NCBI GenBank assembly: GCA_964583795.1
Contig: CAZOWX010000001.1
Coordinates: 58,277-122,276 of the forward strand
Direction of reading: 5' to 3'
Source of the DNA: JBDTME01 sp964583795
GTDB lineage: Bacteria > Patescibacteriota > Microgenomatia > UBA1400 > PJMF01
DNA length: 64,000 nucleotides
Part shown: positions 41,740-50,563 of the stretch, one piece after another
How the letters are laid out: each line of letters begins with the position of its first letter
Numbering within the stretch: the first letter of the stretch is position 1
Position numbers and translations under genes: made by a program
Notes under the pieces: model-generated
The model's database searches: none
What the model was told of the DNA's origin: nothing
Seen by the model: the letters and a program-made list of their open reading frames with translations, nothing else

Positions 41740-43203
41740 ATGACAAGCAAACTTGATTGCCACCATATACACCTGACTGGATTTAAGGGTGTGGCGATGG
41801 CATCAATCGCGCAATGCTTACATGATAAAGGAGTCATCTTAAGTGGTTCAGATGTTGCAGAAGACTTTGTTACAAAGGACGTGCTACAACAAGTTCGCAT
41901 CACATCTCACATTGGTTTTAGTGATACACACATTCCAGATAACACAGAACTGCTCATCTACACTGCCGCTCATGAGGGTCCACACAATCCTGAAGTCATT
42001 GCCGCTCAACAGCGAGGAATTGCGATAATGTCTCAAGCAGAAGCATTGGGAGAACTGTTTAACACAAAAAGAGGCATTGCTGTGTGCGGAGTAGGCGGAA
42101 AATCAACCACCTCCGCAATGTTAGCGTGGATCTTTAGCAAGCTTCACATTCCTATTTCCTACTCGGTTGGGGTCGGAAGCATTGCTGGACTATCAAAAAC
42201 AGGTCAGTGGGACAAGAACAGTGAGTACTTTGTGGCCGAAGCTGACGAGTACGTGATTGATCCTTCAGCAGCCCGCAGAGGAGAAAAGATTACTCCACGC
42301 TTTTCTTTCTTACAACCAGAAATTATTGTCTGTACATCACTCGCCTTTGATCATCCTGATGTATACAAAGACTTCGAACACACCAAACAGACTTTTTTGG
42401 AATTTTTTTTGAAGGTAAAAAAAAATGGAGTATTAATTGTTCATGGCGATCAAAAAGAATTGGTAGAGTTAGCACATGCAGCAAAAAAACAAAGAACTGA
42501 TATTTCCCTCCACACATACGGAGAAGAACAACACAACGAACTCGTATTTGGCAAGTACACGTATCAACAGGGAGCGCTGACAACAATCATTCATTGTTCT
42601 CATGTTGCTACGCAACACCTTCCTCTTCAGCTTCGTGTTCCAGGAAAACATAATCTCTTAAATGCGTGTGCGACCCTACTTGCATGCACACAAGCAACAA
42701 TCTCACTTGAACAAGCAAGTCGTGCGCTCTTTTCATTTCACTCAACAAAGCGTCGATTTGAACTCAAAGGTGAACACAATAAAGTTCTTTATTATGATGA
42801 TTATGCTCATCATCCACGAGAACTCAAGTTAGTCATTGAAACACTCCAACAAATGTACCCTCAAAAAGCTATTTACGTCATTTTTCAACCACACACCTTT
42901 TCTCGCACCAAAGCCTTGTTTGGTCAGTTTGTTGAAGTACTAGGAACTGCGCCCCATCTGGTGTTAACTGATATTTTTGCATCAGCTCGAGAGCAATTTG
43001 ATCCAACAGTTTCAAGCAAGTTACTTGCACAACACATTGCACAAAAGTTTCCTGGTCTTGAAATGCATTACCTCCCATCACTTGAGGAAGTTACTCAATT
43101 TTGCCTGGAGAAAATCCCTCAAGACAGCGTTTGTATGACAGTGGGTGCAGGGGACATTTACACCATTTATGATAAAATGGATCTCACCCAACCCGGTAAA
43201 TAG
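41740..43203 (+). CDS. murC: UDP-N-acetylmuramate-L-alanine ligase
   Basis: Adds L-Ala to UDP-MurNAc. All three Mur domains are present in 487 residues: the Rossmann-like N-terminal domain with IHLTGFKGVAMASIA, the ATP domain with P-loop VCGVGGKSTTSAM (115-127), FVAEADEY and AFDHPDVY, and the C-terminal domain with DDYAHHPRELKLVIET and FQPHTFSRTKALF. The P-loop differs from the common AGTHGKTTT by having GVGGKSTT. It is preceded by pgeF and followed 23 nt later by murB. Confidence 0.94.
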   Translation: MTSKLDCHHIHLTGFKGVAMASIAQCLHDKGVILSGSDVAEDFVTKDVLQQVRITSHIGFSDTHIPDNTELLIYTAAHEGPHNPEVIAAQQRGIAIMSQAEALGELFNTKRGIAVCGVGGKSTTSAMLAWIFSKLHIPISYSVGVGSIAGLSKTGQWDKNSEYFVAEADEYVIDPSAARRGEKITPRFSFLQPEIIVCTSLAFDHPDVYKDFEHTKQTFLEFFLKVKKNGVLIVHGDQKELVELAHAAKKQRTDISLHTYGEEQHNELVFGKYTYQQGALTTIIHCSHVATQHLPLQLRVPGKHNLLNACATLLACTQATISLEQASRALFSFHSTKRRFELKGEHNKVLYYDDYAHHPRELKLVIETLQQMYPQKAIYVIFQPHTFSRTKALFGQFVEVLGTAPHLVLTDIFASAREQFDPTVSSKLLAQHIAQKFPGLEMHYLPSLEEVTQFCLEKIPQDSVCMTVGAGDIYTIYDKMDLTQPGK

Positions 43204-43226
43204 TCTTGGAATAACGCTCATTTCAT

Positions 43227-44315
43227 ATGGTGGACATTCAGACGCAACTCCAGCAAACATTCCCAGAACTTGTATTTCAAGCGAATTTTCCACTTGCTCC
43301 ACTCACCACAGTTAAAATCGGTGGACCAGCTGAACTGTTTTGTGAAATCAGTTCACAAAAACAATTTATCAGACTCATTTCTTACTGCAAAAAGCAGCAC
43401 ATTCCGCTGACATTGCTCGGCTGGGGAGCAAACACACTTATTGCCGACGCAGGTATTAAGGGATTGGTGGTGAAATACAATAGCACTGAAATTTCAATTC
43501 ATGACAAAGAAAGTACTCAAGCACCAATCAGCACTCTTCATTCAAGGTGGCAAAAAGGTGATGATGAAAATACATATCCCACCTTTGATACTGTTGAGTA
43601 CTCAGAAGTAAATTTACCAAGAGTTCCTGTCCAGATTGCCGCAGGTGTTCCTCTTGCGTACGCAATCCAACACTTGCTCCAACACAATATTACCGGACTA
43701 CAATGGTTTTCGCGAATTCCAGCAACGATTGGTGGAGCAGTGTATAACAACATTCATGGCGGCACACATCTATTGAGTGAATATGTGCTTGCGGTTGATA
43801 TCATCGATCAAGATGGAAATCAAAAAACGTTATCTGCCATAGAGCTTGAGTTTGAGTACGACTATTCGCGCTTTCATCATACTGATGAAGTCATTGTAGC
43901 GGTTGAGCTTTCATTATTTCGGGGAGATGCACAAAAAGCACAAGCAGCTGTTGTACAGTGGGCGAAGCAAAAAAAAGATCAACCACAAAACTCGCTTGGC
44001 TGTATCTTTCAAAACATTAGCAAAGCAGAACAACAAAGGCTCGGATACCCTACACCAAGTGTTGGGTATATTATTGACAACATCTTACATAAAAAAGGCT
44101 TTCGTATTGGCGACGCTGTAGTATCACAAAAGCACGCTGCATTTATTGAAAATGCCGGGAAAGCAACAGCAAGTGACTACCTTCAAGTCATTAAAACGCT
44201 CGTACTGGAGATTAAAGAAAAAACTGGCCTTACCGTCCAACCAGAAATTTTCTTTAAAGGATTTACTCAACAAGAGTTACAATTTTTACATTCAAATCAA
44301 CAAAAAGGCGAATAG
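43227..44315 (+). CDS. murB: UDP-N-acetylenolpyruvoylglucosamine reductase
   Basis: FAD-dependent NADPH reduction of the enolpyruvyl intermediate. The N-terminal FAD domain has LAPLTTVKIGGPAEL and LLGWGANTLIADAGIKGLV, and later IPATIGGAVYNNIHGG. The C-terminal domain ends SQKHAAFIENAGKATASDYLQVI...GLTVQPEIFF. A ~35-residue insert (about 93-130, polar) interrupts the FAD domain. The motif usually GS-x-F-x-N, with the proton-donor Ser, reads GCIFQN (Cys259), and the YR-x-S motif reads YDYS. It is 362 residues long, on the large side. It is followed by murA. Confidence 0.9.
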   Translation: MVDIQTQLQQTFPELVFQANFPLAPLTTVKIGGPAELFCEISSQKQFIRLISYCKKQHIPLTLLGWGANTLIADAGIKGLVVKYNSTEISIHDKESTQAPISTLHSRWQKGDDENTYPTFDTVEYSEVNLPRVPVQIAAGVPLAYAIQHLLQHNITGLQWFSRIPATIGGAVYNNIHGGTHLLSEYVLAVDIIDQDGNQKTLSAIELEFEYDYSRFHHTDEVIVAVELSLFRGDAQKAQAAVVQWAKQKKDQPQNSLGCIFQNISKAEQQRLGYPTPSVGYIIDNILHKKGFRIGDAVVSQKHAAFIENAGKATASDYLQVIKTLVLEIKEKTGLTVQPEIFFKGFTQQELQFLHSNQQKGE

Positions 44316-44346
44316 AGTTATTTCTAGCAGCCTTTGAAAGAGATTT

Positions 44347-45669
44347 ATGTCAGCTTTTTTAGTCGAGGGGGGAGTGCCTCTCCATGGATCAGTCAGAATT
44401 GGTGGAGCCAAAAATGCCTCATTTAAACTCATGATTGCAGCACTGCTAGGAAGTACTGAGTCAAGATTGCTAAACTTTTCGCATATTAGTGACGTTCAAA
44501 CAGTCAAAGAAATAATTCGTGAACTTGGTGGTGAAGTACTTGAAGCAGGGGAAAGAGCGCTATTTATTCGACCACAAAAAATGCGCTCGTACACCATCGA
44601 TAATTCAGTCGGTGCACAAGGCCGCTTTTCTACCATGTTTATCGGCCCACTTGTGGCACGATTTGGACAAGCGCTAGTCCCAGCACCAGGTGGTGACAAA
44701 ATCGGCAAACGTCCACTCGAGCGTCATTTTGAAGGATTGCAAAAGCTTGGAATTACCGTCACTCAACAATCAAACATGATTCTTTGTCAAGCCAAAAAAC
44801 TGAAAGGTTGTACGTACCGCTTTGAAAAAAACACCCATACAGGAACTGAAACACTTTTAATGGCCGCAGTTATGGCAAAGGGAAAAACAGTTCTGGAAAA
44901 CGCTGCAGAGGAACCCGAGATCGACGACTTGATCGCATTCCTCAATAGTATGGGAGCGCATATTCGACGTCGAGCTGGAAGAGTCATCGAAATTGAAGGT
45001 GTCAAACGTTTGCAGGGTGCGATTCATAAAATCATGCCTGATCGTAATGAAGCAGTGAGTTATGCGTGCGGTGCAATTGCAACCAAAGGCGATGTCATTA
45101 TCGAAAACGCTCGCGCAAATGACATGAAAGCATTTTTAGACAAACTCGAAGAAATTAACGCCGGTTATGAAGTTGGTCAGTATGGAATTCGCTTTTTTTA
45201 TAAGCAAAAGCTCAGAGCCACTGATATTGTCACCGAGATCGAACCAGGTTTTATGACCGATTGGCAGCCACTCTGGGCCACTCTTGCCACTCAATGCACA
45301 GGAAAAAGCATCATTCATGAAACAATCATGCAAAGTCGCTTTCAATACGTCGACGCACTGACGCAAATGGGCGCTGATATCCGATTATTTAATCCAGAGG
45401 TGAAGCATCCTGAAAAAGTTTACAACTTCAATTTGTCAGACGATTCTCCAGACTTCTTTCATGCAATTGAAATTTCCGGACCAACACAGCTTAAGGCCGG
45501 ACACTTTTCAGTTGTGGATTTACGACATGGAGCGACACTGATCTTGGCTGCGCTGACGGCAAAAGGAGTGTCGCGAATTGATCATGTAGAGTTAGTTGAC
45601 CGTGGCTATGAACAACTCGAGTCAAGACTACGCAGTATGGGAGCCAAGATCCAAAGGACCTCAGACTAG
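44347..45669 (+). CDS. murA: UDP-N-acetylglucosamine 1-carboxyvinyltransferase (Asp variant)
   Basis: First committed step of peptidoglycan synthesis: transfers enolpyruvate from PEP to UDP-GlcNAc. The 440-residue protein has the EPSP-synthase-like fold. Lys22-Asn23 of GGAKNASF are present, as are GPLVARFG, the TDWQ variant of TDMQ, SRFQYV and DLRHGATL. The catalytic-loop motif GGC-x-IG-x-RP reads GGDKIGKRP, so the usual Cys115 is Asp117 here, as in mycobacterial and chlamydial MurA. That change is known to give intrinsic fosfomycin resistance. AAAGAG is a weak ribosome-binding site. Confidence 0.94.
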   Translation: MSAFLVEGGVPLHGSVRIGGAKNASFKLMIAALLGSTESRLLNFSHISDVQTVKEIIRELGGEVLEAGERALFIRPQKMRSYTIDNSVGAQGRFSTMFIGPLVARFGQALVPAPGGDKIGKRPLERHFEGLQKLGITVTQQSNMILCQAKKLKGCTYRFEKNTHTGTETLLMAAVMAKGKTVLENAAEEPEIDDLIAFLNSMGAHIRRRAGRVIEIEGVKRLQGAIHKIMPDRNEAVSYACGAIATKGDVIIENARANDMKAFLDKLEEINAGYEVGQYGIRFFYKQKLRATDIVTEIEPGFMTDWQPLWATLATQCTGKSIIHETIMQSRFQYVDALTQMGADIRLFNPEVKHPEKVYNFNLSDDSPDFFHAIEISGPTQLKAGHFSVVDLRHGATLILAALTAKGVSRIDHVELVDRGYEQLESRLRSMGAKIQRTSD

Positions 45670-45758
45670 AGACTCAGGGTAACCTAAAGTTCTTTGTTGT
45701 TCTTGAGTTCGATTGCGACTACAATACGTAGTCAATAGAGTTGTAAGACGTTTTATTT

Positions 45759-46796
45759 ATGGATCTTTTTCTCGGTATCTTAATTTTTTCTTTTTTTATC
45801 ACATGCGTGTTGATTATTCCGTTTATTGATACGTTGTATCACCTCAAGTTTCAACGACGAAGACAAGATACGAAGGATGCGTTTGGCAAAACTACTCCAA
45901 TCTTTAATACGTTTCACAATGTCAAACAAAAGTTGGGAGTTCCTGTTGGCGGAGGATTGTTGGTGATTCTGGTTGTTGCCATCCTATTTTCAATTTTGTT
46001 ACCAGTATTGAGCATTTTTGGCATTACTGTTACACACGTGTATCCTATCAATACTGAAGTTAATCTACTGTTTTTTACCTTTTTATCGTTTGGCTTGCTG
46101 GGAATTTACGACGATATAAAAAAATTCTTTGGCTTTCAAAAGGAAGCATTTTTTGGCATGAAACTTAAACACAAATTTGTCATCCAATGGGCTCTCGCAT
46201 TTGTGATTGCAGCAGTGTTGTACTTTCAACTCGGGATTAACTTTATCTATATTCCATTCTTTGGCAGCATTCACCTCAACCTTCTATACATTCCTTTCGC
46301 AGCCTTTACCATTGTTTCATTTGCCAATGCAGTAAATATTACTGATGGTCTCGATGGGTTAGCAGCAGGAATCTTAATGATCTCGTTGTTTGGATTGTGG
46401 TTTTTATCGACATCAATCCTCGACACACCATTATCCTTGTTCATCGCCTTGTGGATCGGTTCGCTCGTTGCATTTTTATACTTCAACATTTTTCCGGCAC
46501 GGTTATGGATGGGTGATGTTGGAGCACTCGCTTTTGGAGCAACACTCGCGGTTGTTGGGTTACTACTTGGGAAGATCGTTGCGGTAGCAGTGATCAGTGG
46601 AATTTTTGTTGTGGAAATTACTAGCTCGATGTTGCAACTGCTTTCAAAACGATTTCGGCATAAAAAAATATTCCCAGTAGCACCAATGCACTTATGGTTT
46701 CAACTTAAAGGTTGGGAAGAACCCAAGATCGTGCAACGCTTATGGATTGCTTCTTTGATCTTAATGTTGTTCGGAGTGTGGCTGGCTGTCATTTAA
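45759..46796 (+). CDS. mraY: Phospho-MurNAc-pentapeptide transferase MraY
   Basis: Makes lipid I by moving phospho-MurNAc-pentapeptide to undecaprenyl phosphate. The 345-residue protein has about ten transmembrane helices. Catalytic regions are LGVPVGGGLLV (family pattern KxGTPTMGG, here altered), FLSFGLLGIYDDIKKFFG, NITDGLDGLAAG, WMGDVGALAFGA, and MHLWFQLKGWEEPKIVQRLW near the end. The DD and D-x-x-D metal sites are intact. A TACAAT box lies 30-40 nt upstream. WecA-like function is a possibility, but the position supports MraY. Confidence 0.92.
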   Translation: MDLFLGILIFSFFITCVLIIPFIDTLYHLKFQRRRQDTKDAFGKTTPIFNTFHNVKQKLGVPVGGGLLVILVVAILFSILLPVLSIFGITVTHVYPINTEVNLLFFTFLSFGLLGIYDDIKKFFGFQKEAFFGMKLKHKFVIQWALAFVIAAVLYFQLGINFIYIPFFGSIHLNLLYIPFAAFTIVSFANAVNITDGLDGLAAGILMISLFGLWFLSTSILDTPLSLFIALWIGSLVAFLYFNIFPARLWMGDVGALAFGATLAVVGLLLGKIVAVAVISGIFVVEITSSMLQLLSKRFRHKKIFPVAPMHLWFQLKGWEEPKIVQRLWIASLILMLFGVWLAVI

Positions 46797-46816
46797 TCAA
46801 TCACTCACCATTCGTC

Positions 46817-48124
46817 ATGTCATACGACTCTTTTCGCGAAACATTTACCTCAAAAAACATTTTGTTGTTTGGGTTTGGTTTGCTTGGTGGAGGAAAAGGC
46901 AGTTTGTCAGTTTTTCAAACTCTTGAGTGCCAGATCGTCATCACCGACGCAAAATCTGAGTCTCAGCTTGCAGACACACTCAATACAATTCAAACCAAAA
47001 ACCTTGTTCACACCACCTTTGGAAAACATAGTTACGAAGACATTGATTGGGCAGATGTTATTGTTAAAAATCCAGCTGTCCCGGATACCAATCCGTTTAT
47101 CAGCTATGCTAAAAAAAAACAGAAACGAGTTACCACTGACGCAGCATTGTTTTTGCGGTTTAGCCAAAGTAAGACTGTTGGAATAACTGGAACTCGAGGA
47201 AAAACCACCACAACGTTACTGACCCATCATCTTCTAAAAAACTCGCTCTCGTTACCAGTTCAACTTGGAGGCAATATTCAAAACATTGGCAGCTTACCAT
47301 TGCTGTTAACAGAAACACCCACTACCATAACTGTTCTTGAGCTATCCTCGTTTGCACTTACCGGTTGTCACCAAGAAAGCGTGAGCCCTCAAATTGCGGT
47401 CATCACCAATCTTTACCCTGACCACATGAATTACCATGCTTCGATGGAGGAGTACGCACACGAAAAAAGTGCCATCTTTGCATATCAAAAAAGCAGTGAT
47501 CACGTTTTTCTCAATCAAACAAACGAGTGGACATCATTTTTTTCAACGAAAGTGCATTCGCAACTTCACTTGATCTCACCAACACTTTTCCCTCTGGCAA
47601 AACAAATGCCGTTGCCTGGAGAGCATAATCAATGGAATGCAGCTTTTGCTATTGCTATTGCAACCATGTTAGGGGTCAAACATGATTCAATCAGTCAGCA
47701 TCTGCACACATTCCAGGGAGCAGAGTTTCGCCAACAAGTACTCAAAACCGTTAACGGGACACAGTTTATCAACGATTCAACCAGTACTACCCCCGAGGCA
47801 CTGACTGCTGCGCTCAGCACATTCCCTGATGCTGATTTCATTATTGGCGGTACAAGTAAAAAACTTCCTCTCGAACATCTCGCAACTAAGTTGCAACAGC
47901 ACCGAGGTAACTTATATGCGTTGAAAGGATCGGGAACAACAGAACTATTGGGACAACTCGATAAACAAGTTCGCGTTTTTGAGTCACTCAAACAAGCATT
48001 TGTTGCTGCCATTGAAAACCATCCAAAACAGGTAGTATTTAGTCCCGGGTTTACTTCCTTTGAGCTTTTTCGAAACGAATTTGATCGCGCAAATCAATTT
48101 TCAGAGCTGGTGAATCAGGTATAG
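46817..48124 (+). CDS. murD: UDP-N-acetylmuramoylalanine-D-glutamate ligase
   Basis: Adds D-Glu to UDP-MurNAc-L-Ala. The 435-residue protein has an N-terminal Rossmann domain (ILLFGFGLLGGGKGSL), the ATP domain with P-loop GITGTRGKTTTTLL (122-135), ELSSFAL and TNLYPDHMNYH, and a C-terminal domain with FINDSTSTTPEALTAAL and a GGTSKKLP motif. The start at 46817 is used because an earlier in-frame ATG at 46712 lies inside mraY and adds 35 unrelated residues. Confidence 0.93.
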   Translation: MSYDSFRETFTSKNILLFGFGLLGGGKGSLSVFQTLECQIVITDAKSESQLADTLNTIQTKNLVHTTFGKHSYEDIDWADVIVKNPAVPDTNPFISYAKKKQKRVTTDAALFLRFSQSKTVGITGTRGKTTTTLLTHHLLKNSLSLPVQLGGNIQNIGSLPLLLTETPTTITVLELSSFALTGCHQESVSPQIAVITNLYPDHMNYHASMEEYAHEKSAIFAYQKSSDHVFLNQTNEWTSFFSTKVHSQLHLISPTLFPLAKQMPLPGEHNQWNAAFAIAIATMLGVKHDSISQHLHTFQGAEFRQQVLKTVNGTQFINDSTSTTPEALTAALSTFPDADFIIGGTSKKLPLEHLATKLQQHRGNLYALKGSGTTELLGQLDKQVRVFESLKQAFVAAIENHPKQVVFSPGFTSFELFRNEFDRANQFSELVNQV

Positions 48125-48144
48125 CCTCTTTGCTTTCCTTCTAA

Positions 48145-48175
48145 CCAATCCAACTTGCTCCTAAGCAAGGATTGG
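48145..48175 (+). other. Strong hairpin between murD and ftsW
   Basis: CCAATCC (48145-48151) pairs with GGATTGG (48169-48175), with an inner TTGCT/AGCAA stem. There is no T-run, so it may be a processing or stability element, or an unusual terminator, placed just before the ftsW promoter. Confidence 0.65.
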
Positions 48176-48188
48176 CTTAAGCTAGTAC

Positions 48189-48194
48189 GATACT
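48189..48194 (+). promoter_or_regulatory. -10 element of ftsW, leaderless spacing
   Basis: GATACT, then six bases and ATG 48201. No clear -35 hexamer. Confidence 0.5.
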
Positions 48195-48200
48195 CACACT

Positions 48201-49364
48201 ATGACACCAAAGCGTCGAATACTACTGTTGACTTTGTTATTGTGTGTGTTTGGCATCTTGATGGTATTTGAGTCATCAACTGTTGAATCGCTCGACACTT
48301 TTGGAAATAAATACACACTCACCATTCAGCAACTCAAATGGCTCGCAGTGGCAGTTACTGCTCTAACATTTTGTGCACACCTACCACCTTCATTTTGGCA
48401 AAAAATTGCACCTGTTGTGTACACACTTGGCATTCTAGGGTTACTTAGCATTTTTATTCCAAGTGTGGGGATCACTGTTAATGGTGCACATCGATGGATT
48501 AGCCTTGGAGGTTTTCGATTTCAACCAGTTGAAATCATGAAACTTGGGATCGTTCTGTATTTTTCAAAATGGATGAGCCGACACCAACGCTTGATGCCTT
48601 TTGCAGCGTTAACACTCCTTCCAGTGACACTGATCATGCTGCAACCAGATCTTGGTTCAACTTTGATTGTCTTAACCATTGCTTTTGGGATGTATTTTGC
48701 CGCCCAAGCCCCCATGAAACCGATTCTTATAACAGCCGTTGTGGGTCTTGTCGGCGTATTTCTGCTCACGGTTTCATCAACATATCGTTTGCAACGCCTA
48801 CAAACTTTACTGCATCCGGAGGCTGACCCACTTGGAGAAGGGTATCATGTTCACCAAATTACACTCGCACTTGGTAATGGTGGGTTATTTGGAACAGGGC
48901 TCGGCCAATCGAAACAAAAGTATCGCTATATTCCAGAACTCAGTACTGACTCAATTTTTGCCATTGTTGCCGAAGAGACTGGATTTGTTGGAGCTTTTGT
49001 CATCATTATGTTGTTCTTGTTGCTGATCCAATCAGGGTTTAAAGCAAGTGAAAAACTTGAACCACACTCTTTTGAGCATCTTGCTACAACTGGGATCACT
49101 ATCTGGATTACCAGTCAGGTCATACTCAACCTTGGCGCTGTAGTTGCCTTGATTCCACTCACAGGCATCCCATTACCACTCATTTCAAGGGGTGGCACTG
49201 CTCTAGTAACAATCATGACAGGCATCGGTATTTTGTTGTCACTTTCCCATACGAACCCTGCAATCAAGTCAAAATTTTTCCCTAAGGCTCACAAGAGAAC
49301 TGCAGGTGTTCTCAAGCCAAGAAACAAACTTACACGGCCACTTTTTGACAGAAAAAAACCATGA
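48201..49364 (+). CDS. ftsW: SEDS glycosyltransferase FtsW
   Basis: Polymerises lipid II at the septum together with FtsI. The 387-residue protein has about ten transmembrane helices. Motifs: NGAHRWISLGGFRFQPVEIMKLGIV, LMLQPDLGSTLI, the catalytic region EADPLGEGYHVHQITLALGNGGLFGTGLG, FAIVAEETGFVGA, and IPLTGIPLPLISRGGTALV. A basic tail of about 35 residues follows the last helix. Its position between murD and murG is typical of dcw. A -10 box 6 nt before the ATG suggests an independent leaderless transcript. Confidence 0.94.
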   Translation: MTPKRRILLLTLLLCVFGILMVFESSTVESLDTFGNKYTLTIQQLKWLAVAVTALTFCAHLPPSFWQKIAPVVYTLGILGLLSIFIPSVGITVNGAHRWISLGGFRFQPVEIMKLGIVLYFSKWMSRHQRLMPFAALTLLPVTLIMLQPDLGSTLIVLTIAFGMYFAAQAPMKPILITAVVGLVGVFLLTVSSTYRLQRLQTLLHPEADPLGEGYHVHQITLALGNGGLFGTGLGQSKQKYRYIPELSTDSIFAIVAEETGFVGAFVIIMLFLLLIQSGFKASEKLEPHSFEHLATTGITIWITSQVILNLGAVVALIPLTGIPLPLISRGGTALVTIMTGIGILLSLSHTNPAIKSKFFPKAHKRTAGVLKPRNKLTRPLFDRKKP

Positions 49365-49417
49365 AATCTTGATGTATCAACCATTGCCATTTATTTTCTA
49401 GTTGTTCTCTTGTACAA

Positions 49418-49426
49418 TGCTATACT
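49418..49426 (+). promoter_or_regulatory. Extended -10 promoter of murG, leaderless spacing
   Basis: TGC followed by TATACT (49421-49426), six bases, ATG 49433. One of the clearest examples of the pattern. Confidence 0.65.
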
Positions 49427-49432
49427 ACCCAT

Positions 49433-50563
49433 ATGACAACTGTACTTATAAGCGGTGGCCACCTCACACCAGCGTTAGCCTTGATTGATCAAGCCAAAAT
49501 CGAGAAAAAACCGTTTACTTTTGTGTTCCTTGGCAGAAAGTATAGTCAAGAACACTCGAAACAGATTTCTCAGGAACAAGCTGAGGTTGAAAGTCGAAAA
49601 GTTCAGTTCATTGAAACTCAAGCGCCTAAACTGCACAAAACGTATTGGTGGCGCAATATTTTTGAACTAAGAAAACTCCCTCGGGCACTGTTGATAGCTT
49701 GGAACACCATTTCTCGTACTAAACCTGACATTTTTGTCTCCTTCGGAGGATACTTGGCATTTCCTATAGCTATCGTCTGCCGAGTTCGGAGAATTAAAGT
49801 CATTACACACGAGCAAACCGTCACCAAAGGCTTGGCAAACCAGGTCTTAACAATTTTGTCAGATAAGGTCGCAGTTTCTCACGAGTCGAGCATCAGCCAA
49901 TTTCCAAAAGAGAAAGTAGTCCTCACTGGTAATCCCGTTCGTCAAAGTATTTTAGTCGAGCAAGCCAAACCTCCATCCTGGGTTGATAGTTTTACCACCA
50001 AACCAATTTTGTATATTACTGGTGGTAATCAAGGGTCAGAAATAATTAATCGAGTAGTAGAACAAACGTTGCAATCACTGACTACCACTTGGTACGTCAT
50101 CCATCAGTGTGGTAACCCAAGTAAAACGTTTGACTATCATAAACAATTATCACTGGCTCAAAAAAAACTTCCCAAGACACAGCGTAATAATTACGTGGTT
50201 CGTAACTGGATTAAAGAAAAAGAACTTGCCTGGATCTTTTTGCACGCTACCGCAGCGGTTTCTCGCTCCGGGGCGAACACCATCCAAGAGCTCATGCTGC
50301 ATCAGCTTCCTTCGCTTTTAATTCCTTTACCTTTTTCTCATAAAAACGAACAACAGAAAAATGCTGAAATCCTTTCAGAGGCTGGTAGTGCTATTTTGCT
50401 GCTGCAGAAAGATCTCACGCCCGATACTTTTCTCGAAAAATTGTCCTTGATTAAAAAACAAGAAATCACCATGAGTAAAAATGCGAAAAAACTCAAATCA
50501 TCGATGATTCTTAACGGAGCTAGTAATCTACTTTCTGTCATTGAACAAGTGGTCGCTTCATGA
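49433..50563 (+). CDS. murG: UDP-GlcNAc:lipid I N-acetylglucosaminyltransferase MurG
   Basis: Makes lipid II on the inner face of the membrane. The 376-residue GT28 protein has ISGGHLTPALALIDQ (the GGTGGHxxPAL motif minus the first GG-T), VSFGGYLAFP, ITHEQTVTKGLANQ, ILYITGGNQGSEIIN and the UDP-GlcNAc site SRSGANTIQELMLHQLPSLLIPLPFSHKNEQQ (in parts). The N terminus is short but complete. It overlaps ftsQ by 4 nt. Confidence 0.93.
   Translation: MTTVLISGGHLTPALALIDQAKIEKKPFTFVFLGRKYSQEHSKQISQEQAEVESRKVQFIETQAPKLHKTYWWRNIFELRKLPRALLIAWNTISRTKPDIFVSFGGYLAFPIAIVCRVRRIKVITHEQTVTKGLANQVLTILSDKVAVSHESSISQFPKEKVVLTGNPVRQSILVEQAKPPSWVDSFTTKPILYITGGNQGSEIINRVVEQTLQSLTTTWYVIHQCGNPSKTFDYHKQLSLAQKKLPKTQRNNYVVRNWIKEKELAWIFLHATAAVSRSGANTIQELMLHQLPSLLIPLPFSHKNEQQKNAEILSEAGSAILLLQKDLTPDTFLEKLSLIKKQEITMSKNAKKLKSSMILNGASNLLSVIEQVVAS

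Noticed and set aside
46712..46816. Longer murD starting inside mraY
   Set aside because: The extra 35 residues overlap mraY in another frame and lack Mur-ligase features; ATG 46817 begins just before the Rossmann strand.
48145..48175. The murD-ftsW hairpin as an ordinary intrinsic terminator
   Set aside because: No T-run follows; kept as a hairpin of unknown role.
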